Of a DNA stretch of 7,571 bases, positions 3,592 to 7,571 are shown piece after piece; within the stretch, counting starts at the first letter, position 1; each line of letters begins with the position of its first letter. This DNA comes from Candidatus Aenigmatarchaeota archaeon (lineage in GTDB: Archaea; Aenigmatarchaeota; Aenigmatarchaeia; QMZP01). Where the stretch lies: positions 1 through 7,571 of the forward strand of contig VGIZ01000023.1 of NCBI GenBank assembly GCA_016867675.1. The letters are read 5' to 3'. The position numbers and the translations under genes were made by a program. The notes below the pieces were generated by a model. That model was not told the origin of the DNA. It made no database searches and was given only the letters and a program-made list of their open reading frames with translations.

Positions 3592-6251
3592 GCCAATTTC
3601 TTTGCCTCAACCAGAATAAATACTATGCACGAGACCGCCAGCACCTTAACCCAGTCCAGCGCGCCCAGCGCCACCGTGCCGAACGCGCCCTGCAGGAACG
3701 GCGCGTATATCACAGCGAGCTGCAGCACAACCGAGCTGGCGACTGCGACCCAGAGCCACTTGTTGCTGAACACGCCTGTTTTGAAAAGCGACCTGTCAAG
3801 CGACCTGAAGTTGAACGCATTGAACATCTCGAACATCACGATGGTCGTGAACGCCATGCTCTGCGCCTTCGGCGCGCCGAACTGCAGCTCGGAAGCGAAG
3901 ACCCAGAGCGTGCCTGCCGCTATCACCGCGCCAAGGAACGTTATGTAGAGCATCGACCGTCCGCTGAGGATGCCTTCGTCCCTGCGCCGCGGCTGCCTGT
4001 CCATAACATTCTTGTCCGCAGGGTCCGAGCCCAGCGCCAGCGCAGGCAGGCCGTCCGTCACAAGGTTCATCCAGAGTATCTGCACTGCAGTGAGCGGCAG
4101 CACAATGACGCTGGAACCGGGGACAACGAACCCCATGAAGATGGCGGCGGCAATCAGCATGACCTCGCCGATGTTGCTGGACAGTATGTAATAGACAAAC
4201 TCGGTTATGTTCGTGAACATCCTCCTGCCGCACTTCACAGCCTCCACTATGGTGGAGAAGTTGTCGTCCTTCAGCACCATCTGCGACGCCTCCTTCGCGA
4301 CGTCAGTCCCTGTTATGCCCATGGCGATGCCTATGTCAGCCATCCTTATCGCGGGCGCGTCATTGACACCGTCGCCTGTCATCGCGACAATCTCCCCTGC
4401 CGCCTGCAGCGCCCTGAGTATCATGGTCTTGTGCGCAGGGTCCACCCTCGCATACACGCTGGTCTTTTCGGCTGCAGCCTCAAGCTGCCTTTCGGTCATC
4501 CTGTCCAGCTCCCTGCCTTCAAGCACGCCGCAGTCATGGTCTATGCCTATCATCTTCGCGACAGCTGCCGCGGTCAGGCTGTTGTCGCCTGTTATCATTA
4601 TGGTCCGTATGCCCGCCTTCCTGCAGAGCTTGATGTCTTCGGCCACGCCTTCGCGCGGCAGGTCCATCATGCCCTGCAGCCCGAGGAAGACCAGGCCTGA
4701 TTCTATCTTAGCGTTGTCCCTGCCTGCCTTCAGGTTCTCGGACGCCCTCGGCCCCCTGTATGCGAAGCCCAGCACCCGCAGCGCGCCGCCGGCCAGCCCG
4801 CTGTTCGCCTTCAGTATCTCCCTCCTCTCCCTTTCGGTCAGCGTGAAGACGCCGCTGCCCCGCGCAATCTTCACGCATTTGGACAGCACCACTTCGGGCG
4901 CGCCCTTCATGCAAATAATCTGCCCGCGGCTGTCCTCGTTGATGGTGGTCATGAGCTTCCTTTCAGAGGTGAAGGGTATCTCGCCCAGCCTCCTGTGCCT
5001 TTTCCTGATGTCCGAGCCGAACGCCTTCATTGCGGACACGACAAGCGCCACCTCTGTGGGGTCGCCGACAGGCCTGCCTTCGTCAAGGTGCGAGTTGTTG
5101 CACAGCGCGCCGACCTTCAGCAGCAGCGAAAGCGGAATGCTCTTCTCCACCCGAACAGGCTTGCCTTTTACGCTGAACTCCCCCTTCGGCTCGTAGCCTG
5201 AACCTGAAACCTCGAACAGCATGCCGTCAGCCCAGACGCGCTCCACTGTCATCTCATCCTTCGTGAGCGTGCCCGTTTTATCGCTGCATATCACGCTGAC
5301 CGAGCCGAGCGTCTCCACAGCAGGCAGCTTCCTTACGACAGCGTTCCTCCTTGCCATGCTTTTCATGCCGAAGGCGAGCGTTATTGTCACGACAGCAGGC
5401 AGGCCCTCGGGCACTGCCGCGACAGCCAGCGCCACGCTTGTTATGAACATCCCGACAGCGGGCTCGCCGCGCAGCATGCCGAGCGCGAAGACAACGGCGG
5501 TTATGGCTATGACAATCAGCCCTATCCTCTTGCCGAATACGCCAAGCCTCTTTTGCAGCGGGGTCTCCTGCTCCCTCTCCTCCTGCATCATCTCGGCGAT
5601 CTTGCCCATCTCTGTTGACATTCCCGTGCCGACGACAACAGCCATTGCCCTGCCGTAGGTCACCACAGTGCCCATGTACGCCATGCAGGCCCTTTCCGCA
5701 ACAGCCTTAGCCGCGCAGGGCCCTACGGACTTCTTCACAGGCATGGACTCGCCTGTCAAAGCGGCTTCATTGGTCTCAAGTTCAGCCGTCTCCATGAGCA
5801 GCAGGTCAGCGGGCACCTTCTGGCCCTGCTCTATGGTGACGATGTCGCCCGGCACGAGTATGGACGCGTCAATGCGGGTCTCCTTCCCGTCCCTCAGGAC
5901 AATGCACTTCGCGCTCACCAGCCGCCCGAGCGCCTCCATGGCCTTCTCCGCGCGGTATTCCTGCACGAATCCGAGGAGTGCGTTCATGACCACTATCAGG
6001 AGTATGACAGCGGCGTCAACCACGCTCTCAAGGAAGAGGGAAACCACGGCGGCTATAATAAGTATTATAATGAGCGGGCTCCTGAACTGCGAGGCAAGGA
6101 TGGGCAGCGGGCCGGGCACTTTCTTCTCCTTCAGCCTGTTCTGCCCATGCCTTGCCAGCCTCAGGCCGGCCTCCTTCGACGACAAGCCTTTCTCGCTGCT
6201 GCCCAGCTGCTTCAGGGCGTCCTTGGCGTCCATTGCGTGCCATTCGGGCAT
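3570..6251 (-). CDS. Type IIA P-type cation (Ca2+) ATPase
   Basis: An 893-residue ion pump, ATP-driven, most likely exporting Ca2+. In order: actuator motif T-G-E-S (166-169), helix-4 P-E-G-L-P (281-285), phosphorylation site D-K-T-G-T-L-T (D324), nucleotide-binding K-G-A-P-E (449-453), T-G-D-N (554-557) and hinge G-D-G-V-N-D-A-P (626-633). Ion-site residues match Ca2+ pumps: helix-4 E282, helix-5 N693-x2-E696, helix-6 N729-x2-T732-D733, and a helix-8 F-E-M-F-N (E808, N811). The last is the position of SERCA's site-I glutamate, so two Ca2+ sites are possible. The frame is open to 6338, but the ATG at 6249-6251 is preferred: a minus-strand TATA (CTTTATTTG, 6274-6282) is centred 27 nt upstream, implying a leaderless mRNA, and the N-terminus matches the family's cation-ATPase N domain. 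A Mn2+ or Na+/K+ substrate is not excluded. It is co-transcribed with the permease. Confidence 0.92.
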   Translation of the reverse strand: MPEWHAMDAKDALKQLGSSEKGLSSKEAGLRLARHGQNRLKEKKVPGPLPILASQFRSPLIIILIIAAVVSLFLESVVDAAVILLIVVMNALLGFVQEYRAEKAMEALGRLVSAKCIVLRDGKETRIDASILVPGDIVTIEQGQKVPADLLLMETAELETNEAALTGESMPVKKSVGPCAAKAVAERACMAYMGTVVTYGRAMAVVVGTGMSTEMGKIAEMMQEEREQETPLQKRLGVFGKRIGLIVIAITAVVFALGMLRGEPAVGMFITSVALAVAAVPEGLPAVVTITLAFGMKSMARRNAVVRKLPAVETLGSVSVICSDKTGTLTKDEMTVERVWADGMLFEVSGSGYEPKGEFSVKGKPVRVEKSIPLSLLLKVGALCNNSHLDEGRPVGDPTEVALVVSAMKAFGSDIRKRHRRLGEIPFTSERKLMTTINEDSRGQIICMKGAPEVVLSKCVKIARGSGVFTLTERERREILKANSGLAGGALRVLGFAYRGPRASENLKAGRDNAKIESGLVFLGLQGMMDLPREGVAEDIKLCRKAGIRTIMITGDNSLTAAAVAKMIGIDHDCGVLEGRELDRMTERQLEAAAEKTSVYARVDPAHKTMILRALQAAGEIVAMTGDGVNDAPAIRMADIGIAMGITGTDVAKEASQMVLKDDNFSTIVEAVKCGRRMFTNITEFVYYILSSNIGEVMLIAAAIFMGFVVPGSSVIVLPLTAVQILWMNLVTDGLPALALGSDPADKNVMDRQPRRRDEGILSGRSMLYITFLGAVIAAGTLWVFASELQFGAPKAQSMAFTTIVMFEMFNAFNFRSLDRSLFKTGVFSNKWLWVAVASSVVLQLAVIYAPFLQGAFGTVALGALDWVKVLAVSCIVFILVEAKKLAWPKRLS

Positions 6252-6273
6252 ATTACATTCTTGTGGGAAACTG

Positions 6274-6282
6274 CAAATAAAG
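6274..6282 (-). promoter_or_regulatory. TATA box of the ATPase-permease operon
   Basis: Minus-strand CTTTATTTG centred at 6278, 27 nt upstream of the A of the ATPase ATG (6251). The spacing predicts transcription starting at or within a base or two of the start codon, meaning a leaderless mRNA; no Shine-Dalgarno is visible. Confidence 0.55.
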
Positions 6283-6340
6283 GGCTCTGCAGAAGGGGTT
6301 TTCAGCGTCATTTCCGCGCGGCCGAACATAAAGCCCAATG

Positions 6341-6349
6341 TATTTAAAT
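6341..6349 (+). promoter_or_regulatory. TATA box of the DsbA-like gene
   Basis: TATTTAAAT centred at 6345, 25 nt before the ATG at 6370. The geometry again predicts a leaderless transcript. It is internally palindromic (ATTTAAAT) and so could also fire toward the ATPase, giving a longer leader there. Confidence 0.6.
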
Positions 6350-6369
6350 GTAGGCATCAAATAGTCTGC

Positions 6370-7389
6370 ATGCCCGACGAAGAGAGCCCGAAGGTTGAAG
6401 TCGTTGTTTCTGACAAAAGCAGCAAGCCGAGGAACATGACGCCGGTCTACATGGCTGTGATAGCCGTCGTATTTCTCGGGATAGGCTTCTTCGCGAGGGG
6501 CTCGGTGACGGGCGCTGTTGTGGCGGGCGAGTCCAAGGATGTTGCAGCCTCAAAGGCCGCCAGCTTCATAAACAGCAACCTGTTGTCAGCAGGGCAGACA
6601 GCCTCGGTGACGTCTGTCAATGAATCAAACGGGATGTATGTGGTCACACTTTCCATCAACGGCCAGAGCGCAGGCAGCGTCTATGTGTCAAAGGACGGCA
6701 ACTACCTGATCCTTGGAACTGTCCTTGACATGAACAAGGCGCTGCCCAGAGAGGAGGAGAGCGAATCTGCAGCCGCAACAGAGATACCCAAGAGCGACAG
6801 GCCCAGCGTGGAGCTGTTCGTGATGAGCTTCTGCCCGTACGGCGTGCAGGCCGAGCAGGCCATGGCACCGGTTGTTGAGCTGCTGGGCGACAAGGCCGAC
6901 ATCAAGGTAAGGTTCATAGCGAGCGCTTCAGGAACAAACCTGAGTTCAATACGATCCCTCCACGGCAACATTGAGGGCGTGGAGGATGCACGCCAGCTTT
7001 GCATAGCAGAGAACTATGACACTGCGACATACTGGAAGTATCTTGCTGAAATAAACAGCAAGTGCTATCCGATTTACAGGAGCGGCGATGCTGCATATGA
7101 TGCGTGCTGGAAGGCTGCTGCAGCCACGGCAGGCATTGACGTGGGCACAGTGGAGGGCTGCCTGTCATCAGAAGGGGTTGCGCTAATAAACGCCGAGAGC
7201 GCGGCTGCCGACGCATACGGCGTCAGCGGCTCGCCGACGCTGATAATAAACGGCGGAATCTACAGCGGCGGCAGGACGCCGGAGGCATTCAAGACAGCGA
7301 TTTGCAACGCATTCAATGAAGCGCCGTCGGAGTGCGGCCAGACCCTGTCAGCCGCAGGCGCATCAACAGCGTCCGGCGGATGCGCTTAA
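6370..7389 (+). CDS. Membrane-anchored DsbA/thioredoxin-fold protein (CPYG site)
   Basis: A 339-residue protein with a short charged N-terminus, one membrane helix (about 24-41, V-Y-M-A-V-I-A-V-V-F-L-G-I-G-F-F), a small alpha/beta linker region (about 53-125), and a C-terminal thioredoxin-fold domain (about 145-318) facing the cell exterior. The active-site region reads M-S-F-C-P-Y-G-V-Q (152-160): C155 is present but the second CxxC cysteine is replaced by G158. The cis-proline motif is G-S-P-T (287-290). Further cysteines at 211, 232, 247, 264, 312, 322 and 338 suggest structural disulfides or an alternative resolving thiol. The probable role is extracytoplasmic disulfide exchange. The frame is open upstream to 5668, but that part is antisense to the ATPase. 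The ATG at 6370 is chosen because the TATA box lies 25 nt before it and the protein then begins directly before the membrane anchor. Confidence 0.85.
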   Translation: MPDEESPKVEVVVSDKSSKPRNMTPVYMAVIAVVFLGIGFFARGSVTGAVVAGESKDVAASKAASFINSNLLSAGQTASVTSVNESNGMYVVTLSINGQSAGSVYVSKDGNYLILGTVLDMNKALPREEESESAAATEIPKSDRPSVELFVMSFCPYGVQAEQAMAPVVELLGDKADIKVRFIASASGTNLSSIRSLHGNIEGVEDARQLCIAENYDTATYWKYLAEINSKCYPIYRSGDAAYDACWKAAAATAGIDVGTVEGCLSSEGVALINAESAAADAYGVSGSPTLIINGGIYSGGRTPEAFKTAICNAFNEAPSECGQTLSAAGASTASGGCA

Positions 7390-7403
7390 ACCGTCACGGG
7401 ATG

Positions 7404-7420
7404 TTCCTTTTTGTTCTCTC
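7404..7420 (+). terminator. T-rich terminator candidate after the DsbA-like gene
   Basis: A pyrimidine/T-rich tract with five consecutive T (7408-7412) begins about 17 nt after the stop codon, preceded only by a 3-bp CCG/CGG stem. Archaeal polymerase can terminate on T-tracts without a hairpin. A new promoter follows at 7463, which fits transcription ending here. Confidence 0.4.
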
Positions 7421-7462
7421 CATACCCGGCTGGCAAGTATAGCATACGGATGAGCCGAAACC

Positions 7463-7470
7463 TTTATATA
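7463..7470 (+). promoter_or_regulatory. TATA box of the window-end gene
   Basis: TTTATATA at 7463-7470, preceded by a purine/A-rich BRE-like CCGAAAC (7455-7461). It predicts a transcription start near 7492. GGTGAT at 7492-7497 matches the archaeal anti-Shine-Dalgarno and lies four bases before the GTG at 7502. Confidence 0.6.
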
Positions 7471-7501
7471 TTGTATGCCCAATAATATAGCGGTGATTGA
7501 T

Positions 7502-7571
7502 GTGGCAAAGAAAACGAAGAAGCGGAAGAGCGAGGAAGCGTCATGCTGCGCCTGCTGCGGGTGCGAGCCCT
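7502..7571 (+). CDS. Lys-rich, Cys-dense protein, 5' fragment
   Basis: Only the first 23 codons are in the window. From the GTG at 7502 the protein begins M-A-K-K-T-K-K-R-K-S-E-E-A-S and then C-C-A-C-C-G-C-E-P (15-23), five cysteines in seven residues. An in-frame GTG at 7493 would add I-D-V and sits about 26 nt from the TATA centre, the leaderless distance seen for the two genes at 6251 and 6370. The GTG at 7502 is instead supported by the GGTGAT Shine-Dalgarno. An overlapping ATG at 7500 opens another frame (Arg/Ala-rich), which I consider less likely. Function is unknown; the cysteine cluster suggests metal binding (metallothionein-like or Fe-S) or lipid/redox modification. Confidence 0.55.
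   Translation, partial: MAKKTKKRKSEEASCCACCGCEP

Noticed and set aside
4207..5196. Long plus-strand open frame (329 codons) opposite the ATPase
   Set aside because: GC-rich codon use of the ATPase leaves few stops on the opposite strand. The translation is Ser/Pro/Thr-rich without domains, while the minus-strand frame carries every P-type motif.
6252..6338. 29-residue N-terminal extension of the ATPase starting at 6338
   Set aside because: It would cross the probable TATA box at 6274-6282, and the P-type N-terminal domain begins naturally after the ATG at 6251.
5668..6369. In-frame 234-codon extension upstream of the DsbA-like gene
   Set aside because: It runs antisense through the ATPase gene, contains none of the expected domain, and the TATA box at 6341-6349 lies between it and the accepted ATG.
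1..7571. CRISPR array, transposase or insertion-sequence ends
   Set aside because: I found no regularly spaced repeats, no transposase-like frame and no terminal inverted repeats with target duplication around the AT-rich island.

Overview
This window is almost certainly archaeal chromosome. It carries two genes that exist only in archaeal/eukaryotic-type transcription systems (RNA polymerase subunit Rpo7 and elongation factor Spt4). Several genes are also preceded by archaeal TATA boxes about 25-27 nt from the start codon, which implies leaderless mRNAs. Core genes are GC-rich (a 60-nt sample inside the P-type ATPase is 58% GC). The style (DsbA-like CPYG protein with an N-terminal anchor, small proteins, Lys/Arg-rich tails) would fit a DPANN or related euryarchaeal lineage, but I cannot fix the taxon from this window.

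Layout. (1) 1-1140, minus strand: rpo7 (414-1031) then spt4 (5-196), with a further minus-strand ATG directly abutting the spt4 stop. Unusually, the two genes are separated by about 217 nt. Each is preceded at nearly the same distance by a copy of the same ~70-nt sequence (199-268 and 1036-1105, 53/70 identical, with a 15-nt perfect core). (2) 1141-2130, plus strand: an AT-rich island (a 60-nt sample is 37% GC) with a ~240-nt regulatory/non-coding stretch, a 78-aa DUF5678-like protein and, 8 nt downstream, a 166-aa retropepsin-like aspartic protease. (3) 2200-6251, minus strand: a two-gene operon of a type IIA (Ca2+-type) P-type ATPase followed by an APC-family amino-acid permease overlapping it by 22 nt. 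(4) 6252-6369: a compact divergent promoter region, apparently leaderless in both directions. (5) 6370-7389, plus strand: a membrane-anchored DsbA/thioredoxin-fold protein with a monothiol CPYG site. (6) 7390-7571: a T-rich terminator candidate, a strong TATA box, and the start of a Lys-rich, extremely Cys-dense protein cut by the window end.

How it fits together. Region 1 is transcription machinery (Rpo7 is half of the polymerase stalk; Spt4 pairs with Spt5). The shared leader suggests a common post-transcriptional or promoter-proximal control of the two, or a dispersed genomic repeat. Region 2 looks like a horizontally acquired small protease module and is the best candidate here for an undescribed system. 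Regions 3-5 are envelope functions: ion export, amino-acid transport, and extracytoplasmic thiol chemistry.
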